This document shows positions 24,262-36,088 of a DNA stretch of 64,000 nt, one piece after another. The stretch's first letter is position 1; each line of letters opens with the position of its first letter. This stretch comes from Pseudoips prasinana (Eukaryota; Arthropoda; Insecta; Lepidoptera; Nolidae): assembly GCA_951640165.1 (NCBI GenBank), contig OX621234.1:29330549-29394548 (forward strand). Direction: 5' to 3'. The notes under the pieces were generated by a model. The model saw only the letters and a list, made by a program, of their open reading frames with translations, was not told where the DNA came from and searched no databases. The position numbers and the translations under genes were made by a program.

Positions 24262-24306
24262 GTTACGGATTATAGCAGCGGTGACGAACAAGGAAGGACA
24301 GTGAAG
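24262..24306 (+). other. Possible distal 3' exon (UTR or short coding tail)
   Basis: A TTTTCACAG acceptor is followed by a short non-repetitive open stretch (VTDYSSGDEQGRTVK then stop) in otherwise gene-free DNA. It could be a distal 3'-UTR exon of the upstream gene, joined to the donor at 16425, or a chance ORF. Nothing identifies a protein family. Confidence 0.2.
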
Positions 24307-24704
24307 TGACTGTACAAGTGTGTAAATATTCGGAAACTCGGATCTCGGGAACAGGAAGCCTAGCAATAGACGTATTATTGTACCAATGTATGTATTATAG
24401 CGGGTACCCATTATAGTTCTAAACGTGGTGTTCTACAAAGTCAACCTGTTGTATTGTACACCTGAGTCAATGGAGCATATTGCCGAGACATGGTTTTAAT
24501 GATTATTATTTGAATATTATTAGCAATGCGGTCATTCAATTAGGCTGATGTAATTTAATTAATTTACTTTATTAATTTACTAGATCTTAAATGCAAGTCG
24601 ACAAGGTGTCCCCAGTGTAATGGCATACCTAAAACCATAATAGTGACAGTAAGATTGTTGTAGTGAATAGTGTATACACCATAATCATTCCCACCACTGG
24701 TTTA

Positions 24705-24880
24705 GGGTTCCGTAGCCAAATGGCAAAAAAACGGAACCCTTATAGATTCGTCATGTCTGTCTGTCTGTCCGTCCGTATGTCACAGCCATTTTTTTCCGAA
24801 ACTATAAAAGCTGTACTGTTGAAACTTGGTAAGTAGATGTATTCTGTGAACCGCATTAAGATTTATAGATAGATACTATT
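24705..24880 (-). repeat. GGGTTCCG-bordered dispersed repeat, truncated copy D
   Basis: AGGGTTCCGTAGCCAAATGG through the (GTCT)n tract to GTGAACCGCATTAAGATTTA, then the similarity stops. Only one end is present. Confidence 0.75.
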
Positions 24881-27251
24881 AAGTACCCGTCCCGGATGGC
24901 ACCGCCTTTAGGATTCGGTTAATGGCGTGAAGGTACATAAGAGAGTTGCTTCTTTTTAGGGAGGTTCAGTGCAAGTGTTATTCTTCGTTAATATGTGAAA
25001 ACACGGGTCTGTCATCTGATTGAGCATCGGGGAGGAATTTCATCGATTCAATTGTATTTTTTTTCTTTTCTTCACAATATATCAACTAATTTGTTGTAAT
25101 AATTATGTTTAAAGTATAGTTAATGACCATATAAAATTTTATCAAAACATAATTTAGAACAGTTTAATTTTATACATAAAAAATGAGTTCCTCTATTTGC
25201 GCATGTGTACGCAATTAAGCCTTTATACTTATATCATTCACAGGAAGAAATGCCTTTTTAATACAATTATTTAGAATACGGGGTGTGAAAATAATAATAA
25301 TCAGTTCAACGGCACATATTATGGACACAATATAAAAATAATGCCGTATGTCTTCGTTGGCACAATCTTAGCGTCAGGCTAGTTTTAGTAGTTTTGGTTT
25401 AAGGCTTGTAGAGAACTAAGTTCACTGCGTAAGTACTTGTTTTGGCTAAGTATTTTTGTGTCTGGCCTGAAAACCTTATTTCAATATTAATCATCAAAAC
25501 TATTGCTGTCTGAGTATTAAAAGTATGAGCAAGTTTCTGCTTCATTGACTCTGCTAGTACAATACACATTGTACCCTTAAGATGGCATGTCGAGACTTTA
25601 GGTATTTATCTGAAAATTTTACTGAGGAAAGCTGTTTTCTAATTATTAAATTATTGATTTTGCGGGTGAAAGGCTAGACTTGGCGTTTAGTAAACGGACG
25701 TGTTTTTGACTGTTTTTTAATCCCTTTGAAGACATTTATACCCGAAAAACAATAATTGAACAGCTGAGCCAGCCCTTGTCTCTCACACCCTCCGTTAATG
25801 ACCTGAAGTAGTAACATTCCATCTAGGGAGACTTTTTAATGTAATAATATATTTGTAAAGTTGTATAAAAAAATGTATTCTGAAAATGGCACCGCCACAC
25901 CTGTCTGCAATAACAGCTCATTCGCCCTACATACTTCGATTTGTTTATTGTTATAGATCTTGATTTTAACATGATATTTAAAGTTAGAATAAGAGGTTTT
26001 GTCTGCTTTACCGTACAATACATTATCAACCCTTCTATAGAATTAAAAGGCCAATATATATTTTTAAAGAACCTAAATAGAATAAAATTTGTATTTTTAA
26101 TCCTATAGATAGATAGGTAATATTTAAATTTAGATTTATACCAATAAATGATTTAATTTTATAAATACAAGCCAAACTACTGATTCGTCGCGTCGTGATA
26201 TACTGTAATCATAGAAGGTAAGAACTTGGGTATCTAGGTAAAATCAAAGAAACCATCCTGGTTTTTAAGCACTGTTAAACATTGTACCTACTTGTAAGTG
26301 TACTTCTAGGGTAGGCAAAAGTAAATCTAGTGGCGTACCTGATAGTCCATAATGCATATTCCTACCCGTGTATTGTAAATGCTTACTCGTCAATTCCAGT
26401 AATATAGATCAGTTTCAATCATAGATACCGTCAGCCATTCACTAGTGATGGTCGACCTTCATGAGCGCTAGAACTCAACTACCTACGATTCCTTTAAATA
26501 TCGGCAACGAAGATGTGCAATATATTGGACGCAGTAATCGTCTTCACCCCTAACAGTTATGGCGTTGAGCATGTCGATAATGGGGATTCTTTGAAGGCCC
26601 ATTGTCATTAAAGTACATTGTTAGACAGTAGAACATAGAAAAATGAGGGTACATTCAAATAGCCTGTCTGTACGTATAGTTCATTCCAGGGCAATGATCC
26701 TGATGTCATTTATCAGTTTAATACATTCCACGTCCAATTTGGCGTGGAATATACTGGACTGAGAGATGGCATCCGGAACATCCTATCCGTTATCTAATAT
26801 ATATAGGTACCATAAGTTCAAGTGTTAGGTGGTGCCTTAATTATTTTGTAAACCACGTTCTGGTGCAGTTTTTGTATAGGATTAAGATAAGAGAACGCTT
26901 TTAGACGTAATTTAGGTTTATATTTCTGTAAATTATATAAATTATTTCTCAAAACAAGAAAGACATATAAATATGACCGGCAGGCTTATTACGTATCGCA
27001 AGTATGGTCGGATTAACGCTATCGTTTGGCTTCTGCAAGATATGTAATAAGCCACTGGTAAAATCGCGAAATCTGGTCACAAAAAAAATCGCCATGTAAA
27101 CTTGTTTTTGTGGTGGTTGCAATAATATTTTTGGTAACAAAACTAAATAATATTAAAATTGGACGCGAAATGCAACCATCAGTATATATAAAATAGTAAA
27201 AAATATCCCATATATAAACTTGACTATGGCATGTTCCTAATAAACTAATCA

Positions 27252-27329
27252 AGTGTACTACGTGAGATCTTCAGTTTTGTCGCATAAGCGTTAATCGCAC
27301 ATTCTTTAGTCGAGCTCACGTAGTACACT
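27252..27329. repeat. 15-bp inverted repeat, 48-nt spacer
   Basis: AGTGTACTACGTGAG (27252-27266) and its exact reverse complement (27315-27329). Confidence 0.85.
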
Positions 27330-27529
27330 CGACTAACCATCAGTTTATTCTGAGACATGGTATTGTCGTACATTAGGGAACGGAAACCTTGAAACATAAA
27401 TTTGTAACTTCAAGAGACTAATAACCGTCTAAAGGTTTTTTGTAGACAACGTCCACACTATTGAAATTATTTAGTGTCGCGGAATAGTTTACATTCATAT
27501 ACTTTACGGACACAAAGTACATCCAGACT

Positions 27530-27640
27530 CAGAACTAAGAAAAACTATTTATCACACAAATAGTAGTTCTGCGTGGGAATCGACCCCGGGACACGAAGTG
27601 GCGAGCTGACAAACTTAACCGCTGCGCCACACGTACAGTT
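27530..27640 (-). mobile_element. tRNA-headed SINE head fragment
   Basis: The reverse complement reads GTGTGGCGCAGCGGTTAAGT, then GTCCCGGGGTCGATTCCCAC. The similar copy at 61845-61950 shows this is a dispersed SINE, not a tRNA gene. Confidence 0.6.
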
Positions 27641-28019
27641 TCTAGATCCATGAATGGGAAACTTTAGTTTAAAGCGCATTTTTTTTTAATATTTTGCCTT
27701 CATAAGTTACCTACCGAGGCATATTCTTCAAATACTAAAGTAATTTAACTTGTGACGAGACCATTATCATGTAATAATTAAAGTACAGGAATAAAGATAA
27801 TGTCACCGATTCCAAGCGATGTTAACGATACTAATTTTAATATAATTCCATTACTTTTTTACAAAGTTAATGGGTCAAGCGTATGTCACATTAAGTAGAG
27901 TGTGATTTTGGTTTTTTATAAGAGCTGGACTAAGAAAACCTGTAAGGAACAACACGATAAAGAGGAAATAAGTTGTACGAGAGGCTTTCCAGCTTGGGTA
28001 ATGCGTTGTGCACTATTTT

Positions 28020-28080
28020 AACATAAGATTATTTGAACCATTTTGCTCATTCCGAAAATGGTTCAATATTTCTTATGTTA
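28020..28080. repeat. Imperfect 25-bp inverted repeat
   Basis: AACATAAG plus TTTGAACCATTTT is mirrored by AAAATGGTTCAA plus CTTATGTT, with a short central mismatch and a loop of about 10 nt. Confidence 0.8.
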
Positions 28081-28939
28081 AACGGAAACCACATATAAAA
28101 TAAAAAACTATGTCTTGAGTTTGTGAATTCAGATTAATTTTCTCTATAAGTCTCTTACTCCTTTAAACACTTGCACTTGCTCCTTTATATGTTGAACAAA
28201 ACTAAGAATCCTATGTGATCTCCTGATGTAAAATAATCTTTGTGCCAAATTTCATGAAAATATGTGCAGTAATTCGGGCGTGTAAGCCAACCGGATCAAA
28301 ACGAACTTCCGCATTTATAATTTAAGTATGGCTAAAGATGGATAGTTGGATAGTTTCGATGTATGGATTATAATAAAACGTACATACGTTGGTAGTATAG
28401 ATTTTAGTTCATGTACCAAAAACTAGAAAATAATTAAAATCTGCATTTTTGGAGCTTCTGCAAACTGATACTATAACTATAAATCGATCCAGACAAGAGC
28501 ATCTACTCTTATTGGACGTCGAGGGTCAGTTTGTTTCGCAACGTCTTGGGAATAAAACCTTCGGTTATTTCACTACGTGGAGTATTATAATATGATATTA
28601 GTATGCTTAATATACAAACAGGGTTGTAGGTTACTACTGGTCGCCGTCCATTTTGGGTTTTCAGAATCGTTAGTCGAAATATCTATTTTTCATGTTTGTC
28701 GCGATGTAATAACGACAATTTGGTCGGTGGACACTTTTTGTCTTATTTAAAACTATGTATGATTATTAGACTAGAAAAATGTGTCATCAAGTTATCAAAC
28801 GAAGCATTTATATTCGCCCTTTGTTTGTTTTATTTGATGAAAGACAAGGTACTAATTAAAATGACGCTGAGTTGGGACACATAGTCATAGATAACCGACG
28901 CAAGGCGACGGCAGTATTGTCGGCCTGGGGTGTCCTATA

Positions 28940-29253
28940 TTGTTTCGAACGCCGCTGTTTCTACTACTGTACTTTACTGCACTGTTTTGCTATATCTTAT
29001 TCCAACATGAAGTGTGATGGCAAAAACATTACTCCATACTCAGATTTTTGTTGTTACAATTTGTTAACAATAATATTAAATATAATATGAAATTACAAGC
29101 ATTCGAGCGTATGAGGCAGTGAAAATGTTTTTCGACACAGCGTCTTTCGCGACTATTTCATTCGAGTCCATGAGCTTTAGAACCTGTGAGGCAGTGGAAA
29201 AAAAATCGCAACAGCTTGTGTCGCAACACTCGCAACAGCGGCGTTCGAAACAA
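28940..29253. repeat. 20-bp inverted repeat spanning about 310 bp
   Basis: TTGTTTCGAACGCCGCTGTT at 28940-28959 and its exact reverse complement at 29234-29253. These may be internal arms of a degraded MITE, since CGTCGGCCTG-like sequence also lies just outside. Confidence 0.65.
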
Positions 29254-29277
29254 CATACGACGCCCGTCGGCCTGTCT

Positions 29278-29340
29278 TAAACGATTTCTAAGTGGACGGC
29301 AGCACGTCTAAAACACTTTTGTCCACTTAGAAATCGTTTA
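29278..29340. repeat. Perfect 20-bp inverted repeat, 23-nt loop
   Basis: TAAACGATTTCTAAGTGGAC (29278-29297) and its exact reverse complement (29321-29340). Confidence 0.9.
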
Positions 29341-30498
29341 CACATACCAATGATTTGCTATTAAAACAGATTTCCTAGTTTTGGTACAGTGGAATTTACG
29401 TCAGTGGATATACTTTGACTATAAAAACCGCTCTTTACTTCTATGTATGGTAGTATAACGTAACCGTAGACCTCTATTTAATATTTTAATGAATGTCTTG
29501 TTACGATATTTTGATTTTAAAAGTAGGTATTTATTTTGTCGGCATCAGTTGTTGATCGGTGCACAAAAGCCCTAAGAAGTGTATTTAATTATAGGTTTGT
29601 AACGAAATATAAGAAATAAACCGGACTATTTATGAATATAAAAAATTATACTGTCTTATCTTGTTTTGAGAAGCAACTACCGACACATTAACTTACATAA
29701 TAAATTAGTTTAGAGGTATTTTATAATTTTGTAATAAATTTAAATAGCAATAAATTGTTTAACAATATCCCATTCATATTTTACACTGTAAATAAATTCT
29801 CATTGAAATCATCAATATGGTTATGACGGAACCATATCCAGTACAAATTTGGATTCCAAGTTCTATTCGGATAAAAGAGTATAATTTCATGACTAGTATT
29901 TATTTTTAAGCTTATTATATGTGTTTTTAACAAGCCGTAGAAACGAGAACGCTGATATGAGGCCTCACAATGTTTGCGGATATCACAGTGCATATATTCC
30001 AATATAAAACGGGAATTGGGAAAGGCGTGGAAATTGCATCAAATACTGTTCGGCACCTATGCAATGAGATCAATTTAAAAGAAAACAATACTAGTAATAC
30101 GACAAAAGATCCCGTTTTGAGACACTTGTATGTAATTTGGAATGTATCTATTTCGATAGCGTAAGGTTCCATTCGGTATCAACAATTACTCTCTGCAATA
30201 TGAACAAATGACAAAACACTACCTGTTGCTTAATAGTATTGACGATGCATGTAGACGTGTGCAGTCACTAAATAAAAGATTTTATTTTAGTACATGTTTG
30301 GCTAAGTATGGAGATACCTACATGTACACCTTTACATAAGCATAAATAACACCGATCAAGATATTTATTAAATAAATGTAATATGTGCGGCACATCACAC
30401 TGCGCCACAGAAAATACCCAGATCAAGATAAATAGATATGTTGAAGACGATAAATAGTTGATCGTACCCGCATTCTTTGTAACTGAAGGTAGGTTCCA

Positions 30499-32277
30499 CG
30501 CCCGGTTCCTATATTCCAAAAACGAATCGTTTCTACTACGAATAGTTAGAATTTCTACCAGCCGTAACGCAAAACCGTTCCTAAAAAATACTAGTCGTTA
30601 TCCAAATAACTAACGTCTGGTTACTAACGGATGGGAGGACGTTAGTAAGCTTATTGTATGGAGATGCGTTCGAAAGTGTTCCTATAAATGTTTTCTACTG
30701 TCACGGAACTGTCAAAATAACGAGGCGTTACTGCTTTGATTACTAGTCGAATTCGGTCGGTTTACCAGTCGTTTGTATTTTATTTTGGTAGTTAACATAG
30801 TGTTTGAGGAGATTTCCGTAATGTCTAGCTCTGAAACTGATAGAGAATTCATGGCTTTGTTTTCCGTTAGAAAGGGTTGATAATTTTTCTATCTTCTAAT
30901 GCCCGGTTCCTTTATTTTACGATCCGTCATTGGACCAACGTTACCATCCGTAATTCAGCTACCGATACCGATGCAAAACTAGTGTTCCACAATGCCCTAC
31001 CTGCGACGAACATCCGTAGTTTAAACCACCTACGACTCGTTCCGCGATGAACCTCTCGCTCCTCTTCACGATTAGTTATAACAAAACGTCGTACGTCAAT
31101 TATGCGACTAAAATCATTTATTATTCTGTAATATTATGTGAGTAATAGTACAAATTACTGTACTTATAGTTACAGTAATAATTTAATTTGCGTTTTAGGT
31201 TTAAAATATTTATAAATTATTACTATTGAAAATTTGATGTTACGAGTGCATGGTGTGAACAAAACGCGTAACAGGAAAGCGCATGGCGCATGCGTCTGTC
31301 GTCTGACGTCTGTCCAAGAGTATTTCATGGTTTCTAAATAAGTTTTTAAATTGAGTATTTAATCTAAGGTTTGTGGTTATGAAATCTTAGAAGATAGAAA
31401 AATAATCAACCCTTTCTAACGGAAAACAAAGCCATGAATTCTCTATCAGTTTCAGAGCTAGACATCACGGAAATCTCCTCAAACACTATGTTAACTACCA
31501 AAATAAAATACAAACGACTGGTAAACCGACCGAATTCGACTAGTAATCAAAGCAGTAACGCCTCGTTATTTTGACAGTTCCGTGACAGTAGAAAATATTT
31601 ATAGGAACACTTTCGAACGCATCTCCATACAATAAGCTTACTAACGTCCTCCCATCCGTTAGTAACCAGACGTCGGTTATTTGGATAACGACTAGTATTT
31701 TTTTGGAACGGTTTTGCGTTACGGCTGGTAGAATATCTAACTATTCGTAGTAGAAACGATTCGTTTTTGGAATATAGGAACCGGGCGTAAGATTTCATAA
31801 CCACAAACCTTAGATTAAATACTCAATTTAAAAACTTATTTAAAAACCATGAAATACTCCTGGACAGACGTCTGACGACAGACGCATGCGCCATGCGCTT
31901 TTCTATTAAGCGTTTTGTTCACACCATGCACTCGTAACATCAAATTTTGAATACTAATGATTTATAAATATTTTAAACCTAAAACGCAAATTAAATTATT
32001 ACTGTAACTATAAGTACAGTAATTTGTACTATTACTCACATAATATTACAGAATAATAAATGATTTTAGTTGCATAATTGACGTACGACGTTTTGTTATA
32101 ACTAATCGTGAAGAGGAGCGAGAGGTTCATCGCCGAACGAGTCGTAGGTGGTTTAAACTACGGATGTTCGTCGCAGGTAGGGCATTGTGGAACACTAGTT
32201 TTGCATCGGTATCGGTAGCTGAATTACGGATGGTAACGTTGGTCCAATGACGGATCGTAAAATAAAGGAACCGGGCA
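30499..32277 (+). mobile_element. PIF/Harbinger-like MITE copy 1 (888 bp, split by copy 2)
   Basis: The two halves 30499-30899 and 31791-32277 add up to 888 bp and align with the uninterrupted copy at 37278-38165. The ends are inverted repeats reading YGCCCGGTTCCT. A short frame, MSSSETDREFMALFSVRKG then stop, sits mid-element (about 30821). The outer flanks (CCA and AGG) do not form a target duplication. Confidence 0.85.
30900..31787 (-). mobile_element. PIF/Harbinger-like MITE copy 2, nested and inverted
   Basis: A complete 888-bp copy in the reverse orientation, flanked by TAA at 30897-30899 and 31788-31790. The TAA/TTA duplications here and at copy 3 are the TWA target of PIF/Harbinger elements. 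No transposase is encoded. Confidence 0.9.
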
Positions 32278-33855
32278 AGGCACGGTACCGACGACTCAAA
32301 ACAGATATATATTTTTTGCACGTGACGTTTAAAGTTGGTTTAGCAGTCTTTCTCTGCTTTACCGAAGAATGTGAGTAAGGCGAGGACATAAGCCATTAGC
32401 AAACTAAAATTACAAACTAAGTAACGCTTTGCGGTTTAAACTTAGTCTCTGGGTGACAGGTGGATGCAAAAAATCCGATCAATGGTGGACTATCTTAAGA
32501 TGGACTGCCAAAGAATGCCTCGTGCCGACGTTATAAGGCTAAATATATAAAATTGTAAGCTCCTCTGTAGAAGTCTGTAGATCATTTTTGAAAGCAAAAC
32601 CCAGTTGTTCGCTACACCTGCTTTTGCTGCTGTACCCATTGGAAGCATTATTGTCACATCATGGTGTTTATTGATTTTATGCTCTATGGCCGTGAGCTTC
32701 CTATAATGAACGCTCACCCTTCCGGTGTATTGCGGGTCTCATAGCTTCTAACTTTGTTCTGAATACGAACACAAAAATATAGTATTATCATCGAGTTACT
32801 AGTCAATCAAAAGGTTCCTAAGAATAATGGTCCGAATAGAGCTTGGAATACTAATGCGATGTATATGATCATTTCCGCATAGTTAACAAATAAATAAACT
32901 GTCTTGAAGGAGTAAATGTTCGGTCACAGTATATGTGTGGGTAGACGAAAGTGCGGCCGAATAGACCATGCGGAGAAGCTGAAAATTAACATAAATGACA
33001 ACTGAAGAATATTTCATACTCTATACAGAAATTTTGTTTTTAATATATTATTCGTTTTACCTGTGCATGACCGTGGCCGAGCATTAATCTGACACTGTGT
33101 TCCTTCATAAAGTATCGATACATTGTACATTTAATATTATGCCTATTAACTACTTTATTAAGTAGATATTTTTTGTTAAATGATTTAAAGAACCCTTTAT
33201 AAAAGCCCTTACTTTTGTTTGTTTGATATTTCATACACTTGTTTTGTACCTATTAAGAAAAATGAATTATGAATAAATTCATAACATAGAAATAATTTTA
33301 TTGTGTGATGCAAATTTTTTTCCCATATGCCCATATGATTTTCTTCAAGAAACTTTCATAAGTTTATAAAATAATTGCCCGAATTTCATTTTACCAAAAC
33401 TTTTCAACTATTTTATCGCTTCGTTATTTTTTTACTTCATTGAAGTCACGCCTACCACTGCTCTTATCGAAAATCTTTTTACCTAAGTTACATTTAATCG
33501 AAATAACATTTGTACGAAGTATAATGTTTAATAAATTACAATAACACTTAATAAAACAGTTGATTAGGAACAAAAGGGGTTTTAAGTAGTCCCAATAAGA
33601 AGCATGCCAACAAGGGTGCTAGTTTCAAGGATGCAAGCAGGTATGCACGCAGGCGTATGGAAGCATGCAAACAAGCATGCAACGCGCAAACAAGCACTGC
33701 CCCACTTCCCGTGCCTAAGCCGACCTAAATTGCACTCTAGGTGTAGAGCAAACAAAACTGATTAAACTCTGTTTTGCAGAGATTCGTTTCTGTCACATTT
33801 TGTAGCACAACATCTTGACTTTTAGGCCACATTTAATTGAATATTGAAAATGCTA
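32278..33855. other. No supported gene
   Basis: Mixed sequence without a domain, splice pattern or repeat that I recognise. Around 33600-33700 there is a run of GCATGCAAGCA-like words, probably a decayed simple repeat. Confidence 0.5.
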
Positions 33856-34102
33856 CTAAGTAACCGGCTAGTGCTCCTGCCTAAGAAGCTGGTGGTCCTG
33901 GGTTCGAATCCCGGTAAGTGCAAATATTTGTGTGATGAGCACGAATATTTGTTTCTGAGTCATGGAAGTTTTCTATATATTTAAGTATTTATCTATCTAT
34001 ATAAGTATGTATATCGTCGCCTGGTACCCATAGTACAAGCTTTGCTTAGTTTGAGGCTAGGATGATCTGTGTGACATTGTCCCAAGATATTATTATTATA
34101 TA
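33856..34102 (+). mobile_element. tRNA-headed SINE
   Basis: The head has ACCGGCTAGTGCTCCTGCCT (A-box region) and GGGTTCGAATCCCGG (B box). The tail CATAGTACAAGCTTTGCTTA and TTGTCCCAAGATATTATTAT is shared with other copies. The body has ATATTTGTGTGATGAGCACG. Confidence 0.75.
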
Positions 34103-34452
34103 TATTTGTGACCAAATATTATTCCGTAACATGTTGTTCTCTTGTGGTGAAAAAATGGCATATAAAAAAATTGGTAAACGAAAAACTAAATTAATCGGCG
34201 AAATATACTTCGGTAAAATAATACCTATGACACATTATACTGCGATGATCTGCATAATATAGCAAAAAAGACGTCGGTCAATAGTTTTTGGTAAAATGAA
34301 ATACGAACATAAAATTCGTAGACGTGATCGGTTCCCCTTGGTGAAGAAAATATGCCCGAATTTTAAATTCATGCCTCTGTAATAATAAAAAGATTCTTCG
34401 CATTTTTTACGAAAAGTCAAAACATTTTTTGATATAATTTATTTACATTTTA

Positions 34453-35249
34453 CTAAAGTATGTAGGTACCATTTTGTTCGATAACTTTTTGCCCTCTTGT
34501 AGGTAGGGACATGATCCTATTGCTATAGAAATTTAGGGACTTCTGATCAAAATAGCGCGACAAGTGGTTTTGGCAGTCCTCTCGTGATGTTAACCTGACA
34601 CTGCCTAAAGAATTCTGAAGAGACCAAAACAGGTGGAAATCTGAAGGTGCAAGGTCAGGACTATACTCCAGATGCATTAACACCTCCCAGCCAAACTCTC
34701 TTAATTTTTGCTCAGTGGCTTAAGATGTGTGAGGTCTAGCGTTATCATGATGAAAACCACACTCCTTTTGTTGATTAATTCCGGCCGCTTTCTCTCAACT
34801 TCTTGCTTTAATCTCATCAGTTGTACGCAGTTGAGTTCAGAATCGATGGTCCTGCCTGGTGGTAACAGCTCATAATGAATAATGCCCTTCCAATCCCACC
34901 ACACACACAGCATAACCTTGTTGCGAGTTAACCCGGGTTTCGCCATAATCTGTGAAGCCTGACCGGCCTTTGACCACGACCTTTTTCACACATTCTTGTC
35001 GTACGTGATCCACTTTTCACCACCAGTTATCAGCTTCTTCAAAAATGGTTCGTTTTCATTACGCCGTAATAAAGAATCACAAATGAGTACACGGTTCATT
35101 AGGTTTCTTTCAGTGAGCTCGTGAGATAGGTACCCAAATATTTTTTGTGTAGCCAATTTTTTTTCAAATGCGCTCAAACTGTTTTGTGAACCCAGTCCCA
35201 GTTCTTCAGCTACGTCGTAACTACCGATACCATTTTGTGGTATTACCAT
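34453..35249 (-). pseudogene. Decayed mariner transposase, 5' truncated
   Basis: Minus-strand frames, in transposase order from 35249 down to 34453, read IGSYDVAEELGLG, ITGGEKWITYDKNV, then KPGLTRNKVMLCVWWDWKG, then YSPDLAPSDFHLFWSLQNSL. EKWITYD and YSPDLAPSD are the regions of the first and last catalytic aspartates. The first is GGEKW where mariners have CDEKW, so a catalytic Asp is lost, and frames are shifted. The N-terminal DNA-binding part is cut off where a LINE fragment begins at about 35240. Confidence 0.85.
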
Positions 35250-35671
35250 GCAAAGGGCCTACTCTATCCTAAACGATCAATGCACCTCAACAGCCATGGA
35301 ACTGTGGAAATCCTCAGCTGGAACTCTACACTCAAAGGCTGGGGCTCATCAAGGGCTACAATAAAAAATTGTCGAAAGAATTACTTGAATTCAAACGTTA
35401 CAAAACATGTGCGGTAACTCGAATTCTCACCGGATACTGCAAGCTGAATAAGCACATGTTCAACCTAAAGTTGGCCGACAGCACAATTTGCAGATTCTGC
35501 CAAGAATCAGAGGAAACTTCTTTGCATATTCTGTGCTCGTGCGGGCCGCTAATGCGTTGCAGAAGTATCCACTTAGGACAACATATTATGCAACCGGAAG
35601 AGATACAAACACTCACTGCACAATTAACCTGGGAGTTTTTGGAAGCTGTAGGATTGAGCAGTGAACTTTGA
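35235..35671 (+). pseudogene. LINE ORF2 C-terminal fragment with zinc knuckle
   Basis: Frames reading KGLLYPKRSM and then VTRILTGYCKLNKHMFNLKL, followed by CRFCQESEETSLHILCSC: the CX2C...HX4C knuckle after the RNase H region of non-LTR elements (I/jockey/R1 type). A frame change near 35370 and the missing upstream RT make it dead. Confidence 0.75.
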
Positions 35672-35877
35672 CAAAGTCAAGGCATCAAGCCCCAAACAAT
35701 AATAATAACTACTGATATATCGCTATATAATAATAATAATAATATATTTATTTCAGACAAAGTCCATACTGTGTTGGTAAACAATTTCCTTAAAAAATAT
35801 TGTTAGTATACATATTTACATTTTCATAATTTGAATTTGGAATTATGTTCTGTAAAATATGAACTTTCAATGACACT

Positions 35878-35925
35878 AAAACTAGCCAGATGCAAATACT
35901 ATAGCCAAAGAGATTTTATGACAAG

Positions 35926-35991
<66 letters not shown>

Positions 35992-36088
35992 CTTGTCATA
36001 AAATCTCTTTGGCTAGCTAAACTAGCCAGATGCAAATACTATAGCCAAAGAGATTTTATGACAAGTTAATATATATATATATATATAT
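35878..36088. repeat. AT-centred fold-back plus direct duplication
   Basis: TAGCCAAAGAGATTTTATGA and the bases after it (35902-35929) run into about 60 bp of (AT)n and then the exact reverse complement (to 36015). A direct copy of the left side, from CTAGCCAGATGCAAATACTA through another (AT)n, follows at 36020-36088. Confidence 0.9.

Larger units (their letters stand above)
22619..30498. other. Intergenic stretch, no supported gene
   Basis: AT-rich and frame-poor. Apart from the truncated repeat at 24705, the SINE head near 27530, a possible 3' exon at 24262 and hairpins at 27252, 28020, 28940 and 29278, I see no coding or RNA gene. ORFs of 60-83 codons here look random in composition. Confidence 0.5.
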
